A stretch of 64,000 nt of DNA from Providencia sneebia DSM 19967 (GCF_000314895.2 NZ_CM001773.1:950489-1014488), one strand, 5' to 3'; positions 50,187-61,284 are shown, numbered from the stretch's first letter. Notes: generated from the letters alone by a model not told the origin. Translations and numbers: made by a program.

Positions 50187-50453
50187 GGTTTAAGAATTGG
50201 TCGGGATCCATTAGGATATACATCTTATATCCTAATCGTTAGTACATCGGTATTTTCAATTACATTGTCACTAACGCACATTATTTACGGGTTCTTGCTG
50301 ATTATCATAATATAGATTATTTTGTGTGTTGATAGTCAATACCTAAATTAATTTACATTATATAATTTTATATAAACAGTTACTTGCCAATAGCGCGCAG
50401 AATAGCTTGCATATGGGCAAGTAAATTTAGACTAATCATAGAATTGAGCAATT
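50187..50453. other. mlaB-ibaG intergenic region with two hairpins
   Basis: After the terminator this gap holds a perfect inverted repeat TTAGGATATA / TATATCCTAA (50211-50235, 5-base loop), a TATAAT at 50361-50366 that may be the ibaG -10 box, and a second perfect 9-bp inverted repeat TTACTTGCC / GGCAAGTAA (50380-50424) enclosing a GC-containing loop, in the presumed ibaG leader. Confidence 0.55.
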
Positions 50454-50708
50454 ATGGAAAATAACGAAATAAAACAAGTATTGATGGATAAATTACCACT
50501 GGATGAAGCCATTGTTAATGGTGATGGTAGCCATTTTCAGGTAATTGTTGTTGGTGCTATGTTTGATGGTATGAGCCGAGTCAAACAGCAACAAGCTATT
50601 TATGCTCCATTAATGGAATATATTGCAGATAACCGGATTCACGCATTATCAATTAAGGCATATACACCAGAAGAATGGGCCCGTGATCGCAAATTAAATG
50701 GCTTTTAA
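50454..50708 (+). CDS. ibaG: BolA-family protein IbaG
   Basis: BolA homologue that binds monothiol glutaredoxin with an iron-sulfur cluster and is induced by acid in E. coli. 84 aa, the same length as E. coli IbaG, with the class helix [24 protein letters not shown] and the C-terminal [12 protein letters not shown] nearly identical. It is 48 bases before murA and the two are probably co-transcribed. Confidence 0.96.
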   Translation: MENNEIKQVLMDKLPLDEAIVNGDGSHFQVIVVGAMFDGMSRVKQQQAIYAPLMEYIADNRIHALSIKAYTPEEWARDRKLNGF

Positions 50709-50756
50709 TTAATAAACTGCGAACAGTATCTAAAATTTGAATGCGAGACTCACTGA

Positions 50757-52019
<1,263 letters not shown>

Positions 52020-52066
52020 ATATTATGTGAATACACAGGTGATTTTGTAAGTGTATTAGTTTCATT

Positions 52067-52121
52067 CGCACCTCTAGGAGTAGATAAATATTCGCTTCTA
52101 GAGGCGTTTCTATTTCTTTTC
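52067..52121 (+). terminator. Terminator of ibaG-murA
   Basis: CACCTCTAG / CTAGAGGCG stem with one mismatch (52069-52106) followed by TTTCTATTTCTTTT. Confidence 0.78.
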
Positions 52122-52482
52122 ACAATATGACTATTTCATCATTTCAATTTTATCGGCTTTGCATTCTGTAGCGTCCTTTAAACTATTGTCACATTTTTAT
52201 TCTAATGGTCTTAAGAATAACATAGTTTTATGAAATTCATGATTTATAAAAATTATTTAATAGCTATTCATAAGCTAGGTTTTTTACTGTAACTAAATTA
52301 CGTAAAATATATCTTTTATATTTTTTTAGTTATTCATAATAAATCACTTCTAATAAATTTAAAGATCTTTTAATCTTTAATTAGTTAAATATTTCTAAGT
52401 TGTCGTTGAATTTAACTAAATAGTATTTTTAAGTTTGATATATGTATATAAAACCCAGTATTAAATTAAAAGTGAGTTTAAA
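52122..52482. other. AT-rich region before the orphan ORF
   Basis: 361 bp of exceptionally AT-rich sequence between the murA terminator and the orphan ORF. No ORF or RNA gene seen. Such composition is typical of H-NS bound acquired DNA; that is inference. Confidence 0.5.
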
Positions 52483-53232
52483 ATGTCAAAAATAAGTTTA
52501 TCGGATAAAGTGAATATATATTTCCGTAATAATATTTTGAATCATAATGTATCTTCAAAAACGGTAAAAGGATTACTAAAAAAAGTCAAATCAATAAATG
52601 ATAATAATATCAAGTATGGTAAAAATGATAAGATCCCAATGTTAATAGTGAATGCATTAGTAAGAAAAAAGAACCTTAGTTTGAGTAAAAAAATATACTC
52701 AATTAATGTGGATTCAGAATACCTTAAATTACAGGAAAAAATGGATCTTATATGTGTGATTAATAATGAACTCAATCGACATCAATATAATAGAAAAGAG
52801 AAAATAGTTATTTCTCCAAATACTGGCGTAAAGAAATTTAATGATATCAATGTTAAAAATGTATCTCCATGCTTAACAACGAATAGAGATAATTTATTAA
52901 AAATAACATCTAATACTTCTAGTGAGAATATAGAGAAAAACGAGATAAAAGAAATTAAGAAAAAAGTCCCACTCACACTAGAGGATTTTGTTCCTGGTAA
53001 ATTTGAGGATTCTTATGGGTATATTATTTTAGATAAAGAAGATTTTATAAAAGAAATTCAAAGAATTTCTACCATAAATACAAAAAATGAGCATGTTGTA
53101 AAAAATGAAAAGAAACATGCATTATTTAAAATTAATCAAAGAGGTTTACCGAATAAAAATACAAAAATTTTTAATTTAATTAATAGTATTAATATACAGA
53201 GTGAGGGTAATTTGAAATTAACAGGTAGATAA
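52483..53232 (+). CDS. Orphan hypothetical protein, AT-rich
   Basis: 249-aa product with no domain I recognise. It is rich in Lys, Asn, Ile and Ser, has no signal peptide and no membrane segment. The first 40 residues look helical and basic; the middle (about 100-160) is low in complexity; the most ordered-looking part is PLTLEDFVPGKFEDSYGYII and the following EDFIKEIQR helix (about 166-195). GTGAG eight bases upstream may be the ribosome site, and a clear terminator follows the stop, so it is likely a real, monocistronic gene. Codon use (AAA, AAT, ATA) differs sharply from murA and degS on either side, suggesting horizontal transfer. Function unknown. Confidence 0.7.
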   Translation: MSKISLSDKVNIYFRNNILNHNVSSKTVKGLLKKVKSINDNNIKYGKNDKIPMLIVNALVRKKNLSLSKKIYSINVDSEYLKLQEKMDLICVINNELNRHQYNRKEKIVISPNTGVKKFNDINVKNVSPCLTTNRDNLLKITSNTSSENIEKNEIKEIKKKVPLTLEDFVPGKFEDSYGYIILDKEDFIKEIQRISTINTKNEHVVKNEKKHALFKINQRGLPNKNTKIFNLINSINIQSEGNLKLTGR

Positions 53233-53240
53233 TTTAATAG

Positions 53241-53268
53241 AAGCGTCAGGTTTTGATCTGACGCTTTT
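53241..53268 (+). terminator. Terminator of the orphan ORF
   Basis: Perfect 7-bp stem GCGTCAG / CTGACGC with an 8-base loop and TTTT, ten bases after the stop; it lies between convergent genes and may help degS as well. Confidence 0.8.
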
Positions 53269-53291
53269 ACCAAATTGAGTGATAAGAAAAT

Positions 53292-54356
53292 TTAATTTAC
53301 TTGCTCATCTGGTATTTCTTCAATAATAACATCAACATCTTTAACTTCGCCATCGCGTAAAACTTTGACAATAATTTTACTGCCGGGGCGAATTTCAGCG
53401 ACTAAATCCATCGTTTCAGCGGCAGATACTGCAGTTTTGCCATCAACTGATAATATAATATCACCTTGTAATATACCGGATTTTTCTGCGGGGCCATTTG
53501 CCGCTATTTGAAATACGCGTAATCCATGAATTTGGTTGATATTATTATTATTGGTTCTGATCTGAGGTAATTCGCGAGCAGTGATCCCGATATAGCCGCG
53601 GATAACACGACCATCGCGGATCAATTTTTCCATAATTTTAGTCGCAAGTGTGGTAGGAATGGTGAAACTCAGCCCTTCTGAACTGACCCCTTGCCCAGCA
53701 GTGAAAGAAAGTGTGTTGATGCCAACTAGTTCACCTTCAGTATTAATTAATGCTCCTCCGGAGTTTCCAGAATTGATTGAAGCATCTGTTTGCAGAAAGT
53801 TTTGGCGGCGGGTAGAACTTAAACCAACTCGCCCCGTTGCGCTGATTATTCCTTGGGTCACTGTTTGACCAATATTATATGGATTACCAATTGCCAAAAC
53901 GACATCACCAACATGGGTTATGCGCGAGCTATTGATTGGAATAACTGGAAGGTTTTCTGCATCTATTTTGAGTACGGCAAGATCTGTTAATTTATCAGAG
54001 CCGACTAATAACGCATCAAATATTGAACCATCTTGTAAGGCTACTAAAATTTGGTCAGGATTATCAACCACATGCTTATTTGTAATAATATAGCCGTTAG
54101 AGCTCATGATCACGCCAGAACCAAGAGATTTTAGCTCTCGACCAGACTGAGAAAAGCTACCTTTAGAACTGCTATAAACGTAAACGACCGCAGGCGCAGC
54201 TTTACGAACAGCTTTATTATAGCTGACAGGTTCGCTATCTACTTTACCCGAGAGCAAATTTGTTAAGCCAATAGGACGTAAAGAGGGAACCGCAATAACA
54301 ATAATTATAGCGGTTAATAGGCCTAGCATTGCCGCCCAGATAAGCTTTTTCACCAT
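53292..54356 (-). CDS. degS: Envelope-stress protease DegS
   Basis: Membrane-anchored periplasmic serine protease whose PDZ domain senses unassembled outer-membrane proteins and then cleaves RseA, freeing sigma-E. 354 aa: anchor helix (about 5-25), trypsin-like domain with catalytic H95 (NKHVVD), D125 and S199 (SGNSGG), and one PDZ domain (about 255-345). A sigma-E type promoter precedes rpoH in this window, linking the two. Separated from degQ by an intrinsic terminator. Confidence 0.96.
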   Translation of the reverse strand: MVKKLIWAAMLGLLTAIIIVIAVPSLRPIGLTNLLSGKVDSEPVSYNKAVRKAAPAVVYVYSSSKGSFSQSGRELKSLGSGVIMSSNGYIITNKHVVDNPDQILVALQDGSIFDALLVGSDKLTDLAVLKIDAENLPVIPINSSRITHVGDVVLAIGNPYNIGQTVTQGIISATGRVGLSSTRRQNFLQTDASINSGNSGGALINTEGELVGINTLSFTAGQGVSSEGLSFTIPTTLATKIMEKLIRDGRVIRGYIGITARELPQIRTNNNNINQIHGLRVFQIAANGPAEKSGILQGDIILSVDGKTAVSAAETMDLVAEIRPGSKIIVKVLRDGEVKDVDVIIEEIPDEQVN

Positions 54357-54402
54357 AAGATATCGAATTCAGCTGGTTAATATAGAAAACTTGAGCATAC
54401 CA

Positions 54403-54441
54403 TAAAAAAACAGGCACAGCAGTTTGTACTGTACCTGTTTT
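54403..54441 (-). terminator. Terminator between degQ and degS
   Basis: Read on the minus strand, ACAGGUACAGUA pairs with UGCUGUGCCUGU using G-U wobbles that become mismatches on the other strand, and a T-run follows. So it works specifically on degQ transcripts, about 27 bases past the degQ stop. Confidence 0.82.
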
Positions 54442-54467
54442 TACTTTATCGAAAAAATGTGAGCGAA

Positions 54468-55865
54468 TTAATTTTTCATTAGTAAATATAAAGTTTCGCT
54501 ACCACGGAGTACTTTCATTGCTAGAACAGGTGGTTTTGCTTCAATGATTTTGCGGAACTGCTCGATGTTTTCAATGCGAGTATCATTCACACCAAAGATC
54601 AAGTCACCTTTCATTAGGCCGATTGCAGCAGCGGGTGATTTAGGTGTAACGCTATCAATTTGAACACCTTTTGTATTACTTACCGTCGCGTTCGATAATG
54701 TTGCACCTAATAAGGACTCACTCAGTTTTTCTGCTTTAGTTGCTTCGCCTTCGTCATTTTCTAAAACGACTTTGACATCCATTGGTTTACCTGAACGAAT
54801 TAAGCCAATAGTGATCTCTTTGCCGATTTGGCTAGTACCAATTTTAGCTCTTAGCTCAGCAAAGCTATTAATGCGTTTGCCATCGACAGAAACTAATACG
54901 TCACCTGATTTAATTCCAGCTTTGGCAGCTGAAGATTTAGGCAGTACTTCACTAACAAATGCACCACGTTGAGCATCAATATTGAATGCTTTCGCGATGT
55001 CAGAATTCATTTCAGTACCTTTAATGCCTAGGATACCGCGCTTGACTTCACCGTGTTTAATCAGTTGTTCACTGAGGTTTTTTGCCATATTACTTGGGAT
55101 AGCAAAACCGATACCGATATTCCCGCCACCAGGCGCTAGAATTGCGGTATTAATACCAATTAATTCACCATTTAGGTTAACCAATGCACCACCTGAGTTA
55201 CCGCGGTTAATTGATGCATCTGTTTGAATGAAGTTTTCGAGTCCTTCAAGATTTAATCCACTACGACCAAGTGCAGAAATAATCCCTGACGTTGCTGTTT
55301 GACCTAAGCCAAATGGGTTACCAACTGCAACGGCAAAGTCACCAACACGTAGTTTGTCTGAATCTGCAATGTTTACCGCGGTTAGATTCTTGATATCTTT
55401 TTCATTCAACACTTTCAGTAGTGCAATATCAGTCTGTGCATCTTTACCGATTAGCTTAACAGTAATTTCACGTCCGTCATTTAGCTGAATTTGGATTTTA
55501 TCTGCACCATCAATAACGTGGTTGTTGGTTAAAATGTAGCCTTGTTTAGCATCAATAATGACACCTGAACCCAAGCCTTCAAATGGTCTCACACTTTGTT
55601 GTGGAGAAGGCATATTTGGGCCAAAGAAGAATTTCAGTTCTTCTGGAATTTGTTGGTTCTGTACTCGGGTACCAGAAACATGAATATTAACAACCGCTGG
55701 CAGTACTTTTTCCAACATAGGTGCCAAACTTGGCATATTTTGGCTTTGTGATGATGCAGGCAGTGTAGCAGGTAAAGCAGCAACACTGACTGAAGGTAAT
55801 ACTGAAAGGGATAATCCTAGACTCATTGCTGCTGCAGTGAGGAAAAAATTTTTTCTTTTCATCAT
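54468..55865 (-). CDS. degQ: Periplasmic serine endoprotease DegQ
   Basis: DegP-like protease/chaperone of the periplasm. 465 aa: signal peptide (cleavage near residue 29-30), protease domain with H116 (TNNHVID), D146 (TDIALL) and S224 (NRGNSGGAL), and two PDZ domains (about 270-360 and 385-460). The short LA loop and overall similarity fit DegQ rather than DegP. Two adjacent ATGs (55865 and 55862) are possible starts. Next to degS as in E. coli. Confidence 0.95.
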   Translation of the reverse strand: MMKRKNFFLTAAAMSLGLSLSVLPSVSVAALPATLPASSQSQNMPSLAPMLEKVLPAVVNIHVSGTRVQNQQIPEELKFFFGPNMPSPQQSVRPFEGLGSGVIIDAKQGYILTNNHVIDGADKIQIQLNDGREITVKLIGKDAQTDIALLKVLNEKDIKNLTAVNIADSDKLRVGDFAVAVGNPFGLGQTATSGIISALGRSGLNLEGLENFIQTDASINRGNSGGALVNLNGELIGINTAILAPGGGNIGIGFAIPSNMAKNLSEQLIKHGEVKRGILGIKGTEMNSDIAKAFNIDAQRGAFVSEVLPKSSAAKAGIKSGDVLVSVDGKRINSFAELRAKIGTSQIGKEITIGLIRSGKPMDVKVVLENDEGEATKAEKLSESLLGATLSNATVSNTKGVQIDSVTPKSPAAAIGLMKGDLIFGVNDTRIENIEQFRKIIEAKPPVLAMKVLRGSETLYLLMKN

Positions 55866-56214
55866 TCCGTAGATTCTCTTAAGAATAAAATTGATCAGGC
55901 TGTAATCGTTTTTACAGATATCAAGATATTTCTAAATATCAGATTTGATTTTACTGATTAATATGACTATGGATTATGCGCAAAAGTTCCGGCAACAGGT
56001 AGTGAATATCCATTCTTTTACATCTATTTACACGTAATGTAAATGTGGCTTTAGTTTCTATACATTTTTGAAATAAAAAGAAATAAAAATTTATCGGGTA
56101 TATCTGACTCAATATAGCAAATGAGGATTAAGGTCAGGAATTAACATGATTTTAGGATAAAAAACACATTTTATTCTGATTTTTCTACATATTGAAAATA
56201 ACGATCGCGCGTAA
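55866..56214. other. zapG-degQ intergenic region
   Basis: About 350 bp of AT-rich sequence that should hold the degQ promoter; no specific element could be supported beyond the zapG terminator at its distal end. Confidence 0.5.
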
Positions 56215-56256
56215 ATTAATAATCCACCAGTAAGCAGAGACTTATCGTTACTGGTG
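56215..56256 (-). terminator. Terminator of zapG
   Basis: On the minus strand CACCAGTAA / TTACTGGTG forms a perfect 9-bp stem with a 14-base loop, followed by GATTATTAATTT; it begins 17 bases after the zapG stop. Confidence 0.7.
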
Positions 56257-56272
56257 AATCAAATTGAGATAA

Positions 56273-56677
56273 TTACTTCTCTTTATCATCTACAGGGCGA
56301 AATAACCCAGAAGCGCCTTCAGAGTAATCTCTTGGTGGCATTTTGACTGGAGCTTGGTCATTATCAGCTTCGGATTCAGTTAAGCGATAATTAAATGGAT
56401 TATCTTGCGCAGGCATATCAGGCATCAGTTCAGAGGAGCTTTGTGCCATATGTTGATATAGTTGACGATAATCACGCGCCATATTATCCAGCAACTCAGC
56501 ACTGCGAGCAAAATGACCAACAAGCTCTTTGCGGTATTCCTCTAATTCTATATTTTTTTTATCCAATTCAGCTTGTGCTGTTTTTTGTTGGCGAAGTTTT
56601 GGGTTTCCATAACGGACAACTAATGCGCCGATAATGAAACCAATAACTAATCCGATTAGTGCATACTCCCAGGTCAT
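56273..56677 (-). CDS. zapG: Z-ring associated membrane protein ZapG (YhcB)
   Basis: Small bitopic inner-membrane protein linking division, elongation and envelope synthesis in E. coli. 134 aa: N-terminal membrane helix (about 5-22, ALIGLVIGFIIGALVV), a long coiled coil (about 28-85) with KNIELEEYRKELVGHFARSAELLD, and a disordered acidic C-terminus ending PRDYSEGASGLFRPVDDKEK, which carries the conserved PRDYSEGASGL motif. Divergent from zapE as in E. coli. Confidence 0.93.
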   Translation of the reverse strand: MTWEYALIGLVIGFIIGALVVRYGNPKLRQQKTAQAELDKKNIELEEYRKELVGHFARSAELLDNMARDYRQLYQHMAQSSSELMPDMPAQDNPFNYRLTESEADNDQAPVKMPPRDYSEGASGLFRPVDDKEK

Positions 56678-57049
56678 GCTGACTCCTTCGTTTTACATCA
56701 GTGTTCGCATTAAAGAAATAGAAATTAAGCTTAGTTAGCTATAACTATACCTAAAATAATTCAAGTTGCCTGTAAGCATCAAGCAAAACTATCCTTAGGG
56801 TACGTAAAGTTATCGTGATTTGGATAGTAACCTTAAGTGGTATGTTATAGTTATATGGTAACGTTAAGTATGACGAATATCGACTTGTTAATGTATGAAA
56901 ATGGCAGATAAAAGCAATATTTCCAATTCCGATTAAGTATTTTTAACAGCTTTGCAATGAGAATTATAATGGATAATCACTGACTCTAATCAGTACGGTG
57001 TTTATTGTATCACATTAAAAAAAAAGAATTTTTAAGGATTATTCAGTTA
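56678..57049. other. Divergent region zapG-zapE
   Basis: 372 bp holding the two divergent promoters and a repeat element (56739-56850). A ribosome site AAGGATT (57034-57040) precedes zapE. Confidence 0.5.
56739..56850. repeat. Inverted-repeat element, copy 3 (zapG-zapE)
   Basis: About 112 bp bounded by CTATAACTATACC on the left and GGTATGTTATAG on the right (inverted, one-base difference in spacing). The left arm continues TAAAATAATTCAAGTTGCCT, the shared core. An inner inverted pair ACTATCC (56788-56794) / GGATAGT (56822-56828) allows a long stem. No ORF inside. Confidence 0.7.
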
Positions 57050-58180
57050 ATGTCTCCGATGACCCCAACTCTGCGTTACCAACAGGCGCTTGCTGAAGGT
57101 AACTATCAGCCTGATGATGTACAAAAACGTGCGGTTGCACGTTTGGATGAAATTTATCAGCAATTGATTGATGCTTCAAAGAATGAACAAACAGCACAGA
57201 CTCGCGGCCTTAAAACACGTTTAAGTCGCCTATTTGGCAAAAATACGACGACAGATATACAACCTGTTCGCGGACTGTATATGTGGGGGGGAGTTGGCCG
57301 CGGTAAAACTTGGCTTATGGATATGTTCTACGATAGTTTGCCTGGAGATAGAAAGTTACGTCTTCACTTTCATCGCTTTATGAAAAAGGTACAAGAGGAC
57401 TTAATGGCATTACAAGGTCATGAAAATCCTTTAGATATTATTGCGGATGAATTTAAAAAACAGACGGATATCTTATGTTTTGATGAGTTTTTTGTCTCCG
57501 ATATCACTGATGCTATGATTTTAGGTACACTTCTTGAAGGGCTATTTGCACGCGGGATCACCTTAGTTGCGACCTCAAATATTATTCCTGACGACTTATA
57601 TCGCAATGGCTTACAAAGGGCGCGTTTTTTACCCGCCATTGAGCAAATTAAGAAGTATTGTGACATTATGAATGTTGATGCGGGCGTTGATTACCGCTTA
57701 CGCACACTCACACAAGCCCATCTTTTTCTATCGCCCATTAATGATGAAAGCCGCAAACATCTTGACGAAACCTTTGTGAAGCTAGCGGGGAAAAGTGGGG
57801 AACAAAACCCAATTCTTGAGGTGAATCATCGCAAAATGCAGGCAATTCGTTCTGCTGAAGGTGTTTTAGCGATTAGCTTCAAAACGTTATGTGAAGAGCC
57901 GCGTAGCCAGAATGATTATATTTATCTTTCTAATTGTTATCACACCGTTTTGCTATACGATGTACCTGAGTTAGGCGTGAAAGAAGAGAATGCAGCACGA
58001 CGTTTTCTTGCTTTAATTGATGAGTTTTATGAACGTAAGGTAAAGCTCATTATTAATGCTCAAGTCCCGATGGAATCCTTGTATCAAGGAACATTATTGG
58101 CTTTTGAATATCAGCGCTGCCTATCTCGCTTACAGGAAATGCAAAGTGAAGAGTATTTAAAAATACCTCACTTAGCGTAA
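57050..58180 (+). CDS. zapE: Division protein ZapE
   Basis: AAA-type ATPase (YhcM) that associates with the Z-ring and is needed under oxygen-poor or heat-stress conditions in E. coli. I chose the ATG at 57050 (376 aa; E. coli 375) with AAGGATT upstream. Walker A GGVGRGKT at 80-87, then LHFHRFMKKVQEDL, Walker B DILCFDEFFVSDITDAM, ATSNIIPDDLYRNGLQRARFLP, and the C-terminal RCLSRLQEMQSEEY. Only the N-terminal linker is variable. Confidence 0.96.
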   Translation: MSPMTPTLRYQQALAEGNYQPDDVQKRAVARLDEIYQQLIDASKNEQTAQTRGLKTRLSRLFGKNTTTDIQPVRGLYMWGGVGRGKTWLMDMFYDSLPGDRKLRLHFHRFMKKVQEDLMALQGHENPLDIIADEFKKQTDILCFDEFFVSDITDAMILGTLLEGLFARGITLVATSNIIPDDLYRNGLQRARFLPAIEQIKKYCDIMNVDAGVDYRLRTLTQAHLFLSPINDESRKHLDETFVKLAGKSGEQNPILEVNHRKMQAIRSAEGVLAISFKTLCEEPRSQNDYIYLSNCYHTVLLYDVPELGVKEENAARRFLALIDEFYERKVKLIINAQVPMESLYQGTLLAFEYQRCLSRLQEMQSEEYLKIPHLA

Positions 58181-58284
58181 AATAAGTCAAAGTAATTTGC
58201 TTGTTTTATGAGCATAATTACCTGCGAAATTTATTAAGATAGAAAAAAATTGTTTTTGGGGTCGATTTTTATTGCTGACTTCTC

Positions 58285-58340
58285 TATAATCTTGCGACCC
58301 CACGTTACAGTGATGTTTTTTATTTCCCAAAAAATATCAC
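58285..58340 (+). promoter_or_regulatory. rplM-rpsI promoter and leader hairpin
   Basis: A consensus -10 box TATAAT at 58285-58290 is followed by a GC-rich discriminator (GCGACCCC), typical of stringently controlled ribosomal promoters; the -35 is weak. The leader (about 160 nt to rplM) opens with an inverted repeat GTGATGTTTTTT / AAAAAATATCAC (58310-58340). In E. coli L13 represses its own operon through the leader; that this hairpin is the L13 site is inference. Confidence 0.6.
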
Positions 58341-58453
58341 ATAATGCCGGCTAGGCTGCTCGAAGGGGTAGGTTTGCTGGACAAGAGTCGTGTGAGCCTC
58401 AGTAAGTTTATGAACATGAGTGTTCACCAACGTGTAACTTCAATATTGGGTAA

Positions 58454-58888
<435 letters not shown>

Positions 58889-58900
58889 TCGGGATTATAA

Positions 58901-59296
<396 letters not shown>

Positions 59297-59324
59297 TTTA
59301 TTGCCTTTTGGGCATAAAATTGAT

Positions 59325-59357
59325 GAAAAAACCCGTCTTATTGGCGGGTTTTTTATT
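59325..59357 (+). terminator. Terminator of rplM-rpsI
   Basis: ACCCGTC / GGCGGGT stem (one G-U pair) with a 5-base loop, A-run before and TTTTTT after; about 30 bases past rpsI. Confidence 0.88.
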
Positions 59358-59923
59358 ATTTAGATCGACTTATTAATTGTTTAATATCTATATTTCATTT
59401 CTATTTTTTATTTTTGAATAAAATATTATCAACTTTATGCAGCTTTTATTATTCATAATGCAAATTATTAGCCAACAAGATTAGAGTTAACTTCAAGGTT
59501 TTTATTCTATTTTAATGCCTTAGATAATGTTTTTATCTGTAAAATTAATCGTAATTTGTCTGGATTAATATTTAGTTGTGATTTTTTCATCATTCCCACC
59601 CTAAGTTGTGCAAAATCTGTTAGAATATGCGACTACTTTTTATTTTCTTATTTCTCGCTTTATATTCAAAATAATTCGAGTTGTGTGTAAGCATCCTCTA
59701 AGTTCAGGCGATGTCATTAAAAATAGTCTGGATGGATCTCTAAGAGCATCAGCTTCTATGTGATTTGAATACTCATAACAGAATATACAGTACGAGAGGG
59801 TTGTGCTGGCTTTCAATATGGATACATGAAAGCTTTGGCATTGGGAAATTTAAAATGGGTATTTCGTAGTTATTAAAATACAAACTACAGTTTATCTCAT
59901 TTTTATGCAATTTGGAGGTTTTA
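59358..59923. other. rpsI-sspA intergenic region
   Basis: 566 bp, AT-rich, containing a repeat element (59661-59774) and the sspA promoter. No ORF or RNA gene supported. GGAGG (59914-59918) precedes sspA. Confidence 0.5.
59661..59774. repeat. Inverted-repeat element, copy 4 (rpsI-sspA)
   Basis: About 114 bp: left end TATATTCAAAATAATTCGAG with TTGTGTGTAAGCATC, right end (minus strand) GAGTATTCAAATCACATAGA. The left arm matches copy 3 through TGTAAGCATC. Limits are approximate. Confidence 0.62.
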
Positions 59924-60565
59924 ATGGCTGTCGCTCCTAACAAACGTTCGGTAATGACATTATTTTCAAGCCCAACCAATATTTTTAGCCATCAAGTTCG
60001 TATTGTTCTGGCTGAAAAAGGGGTTAGCGTTGAAATTGAGAATGTTGAACAAGGTCATCTGCCTCAAGATCTGATAGATTTGAACCCATACCAGAGTGTG
60101 CCAACACTGGTTGATCGCGATCTTACTTTGTATGACCCACATATCATTATGGAATATCTTGATGAGCGTTTTCCTCATCCGCCATTAATGCCTGTTTACC
60201 CTGTTGCTCGTGCGACTAGCCGTCAATTAATGCATCGTATTGAAAAAGATTGGTATTCATTGATGTATAAAATTGAAAGAGGAACTGCGCAGGAAGCTGA
60301 TCACGCACGTCGTCAACTTGCTGAAGAACTGATTGCAATTTCACCTATATTTGCTGAATGCCCATTCTTTATGAGTGATGAATTTAGCTTAGTTGATTGC
60401 TATTTGGCTCCGCTGCTATGGCGTTTACCTGTTCTTGGTATTGAATTGAAGCCATCAAGCAGCAAACATCTGCAAATGTATATGCAACGTGTTTTTGAGC
60501 GCGATGCATTCTTAGCATCAATGACAGAATTAGAACGCGAAATGCGTCTGTCTGCACGAGGTTAA
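59924..60565 (+). CDS. sspA: Stringent starvation protein A
   Basis: RNA-polymerase-associated GST-fold protein that aids acid tolerance and lowers H-NS in stationary phase. The ATG at 59924 (213 aa) is five bases after GGAGG and gives MAVAPNKRSVMTLF, as in E. coli. Thioredoxin-like N-terminal domain (about 10-85) and helical C-terminal domain with DEFSLVDCYLAPLLWRLP. The glutathione-binding residues of true GSTs are not kept, as usual for SspA. Co-transcribed with sspB (five-base gap). Confidence 0.97.
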   Translation: MAVAPNKRSVMTLFSSPTNIFSHQVRIVLAEKGVSVEIENVEQGHLPQDLIDLNPYQSVPTLVDRDLTLYDPHIIMEYLDERFPHPPLMPVYPVARATSRQLMHRIEKDWYSLMYKIERGTAQEADHARRQLAEELIAISPIFAECPFFMSDEFSLVDCYLAPLLWRLPVLGIELKPSSSKHLQMYMQRVFERDAFLASMTELEREMRLSARG

Positions 60566-60570
60566 GTAGC

Positions 60571-61065
60571 ATGATGGAAATGACGCCAATGACACCGCGG
60601 CGCCCCTATTTATTACGGGCTCATTACGAGTGGCTGCTTGATAATGACATGACACCGCATTTGGTTGTTGATGTCACAGCGCCGAATGTTAATGTACCAA
60701 TGGAATTCGCTCGTGATGGTCAAATCGTCTTGAATGTGGCGCCTCGTGCTGTTGGTAATTTTGCCATCAGCAATGATGAAGTCACTTTTAATGCTAGGTT
60801 TGGCGGAGTTCCTCGCCAAGTATATGTTCCTATGGCGGCAATCATTGCAGTTTATTCTCGTGAAAATGGTGCAGGGATGATGTTTGAACCTGAAGCGGCT
60901 TATGAAGAGCAACTCACAGGCCATACCCATGTTGAAGAAGACAGTTCTTCTGAAGGCATTTCATTAGTTCATGAGTCAGAACCGACACATGATGAGTCAT
61001 CTCCATCAGATGATGAGCCAACGCCCCCACCTAAAGGGCGTCCGTCTCTTCGGGTTATTAAATAA
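60571..61065 (+). CDS. sspB: ClpXP adaptor SspB
   Basis: Adaptor that tethers ssrA-tagged proteins and RseA fragments to ClpXP. 164 aa: substrate-binding domain (about 8-112) with RPYLLRAHYEWLLDN, HLVVD and NFAISNDEVTFNARFGG, a disordered acidic linker, and the ClpX-binding tail GRPSLRVIK at the C-terminus. The RseA link again ties to the DegS/sigma-E pathway. ATG at 60571 or 60574. Confidence 0.96.
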   Translation: MMEMTPMTPRRPYLLRAHYEWLLDNDMTPHLVVDVTAPNVNVPMEFARDGQIVLNVAPRAVGNFAISNDEVTFNARFGGVPRQVYVPMAAIIAVYSRENGAGMMFEPEAAYEEQLTGHTHVEEDSSSEGISLVHESEPTHDESSPSDDEPTPPPKGRPSLRVIK

Positions 61066-61097
61066 TCCACTTAGATTGATGCATTAATTATGTTCTG

Positions 61098-61136
61098 GAA
61101 CCCAAATCATTTTTGATGGTTTGGGTTCTTTGTTTT
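61098..61136 (+). terminator. Terminator of sspAB
   Basis: Perfect 9-bp stem GAACCCAAA / TTTGGGTTC followed by TTTGTTTT, about 33 bases past sspB. Confidence 0.88.
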
Positions 61137-61284
61137 GTGGTATGGGTTATAGCTTAAAAATAGTAATGGATGTATTTCTATGAATGCAAAGTGAGGGAAA
61201 ACAAGGTTTATCTTGTTCTGCTCATCATCTGACAGAGGGATTGCTCCCCCTGTGGTTGAACGATATTAAACATCCATAAAGTAC

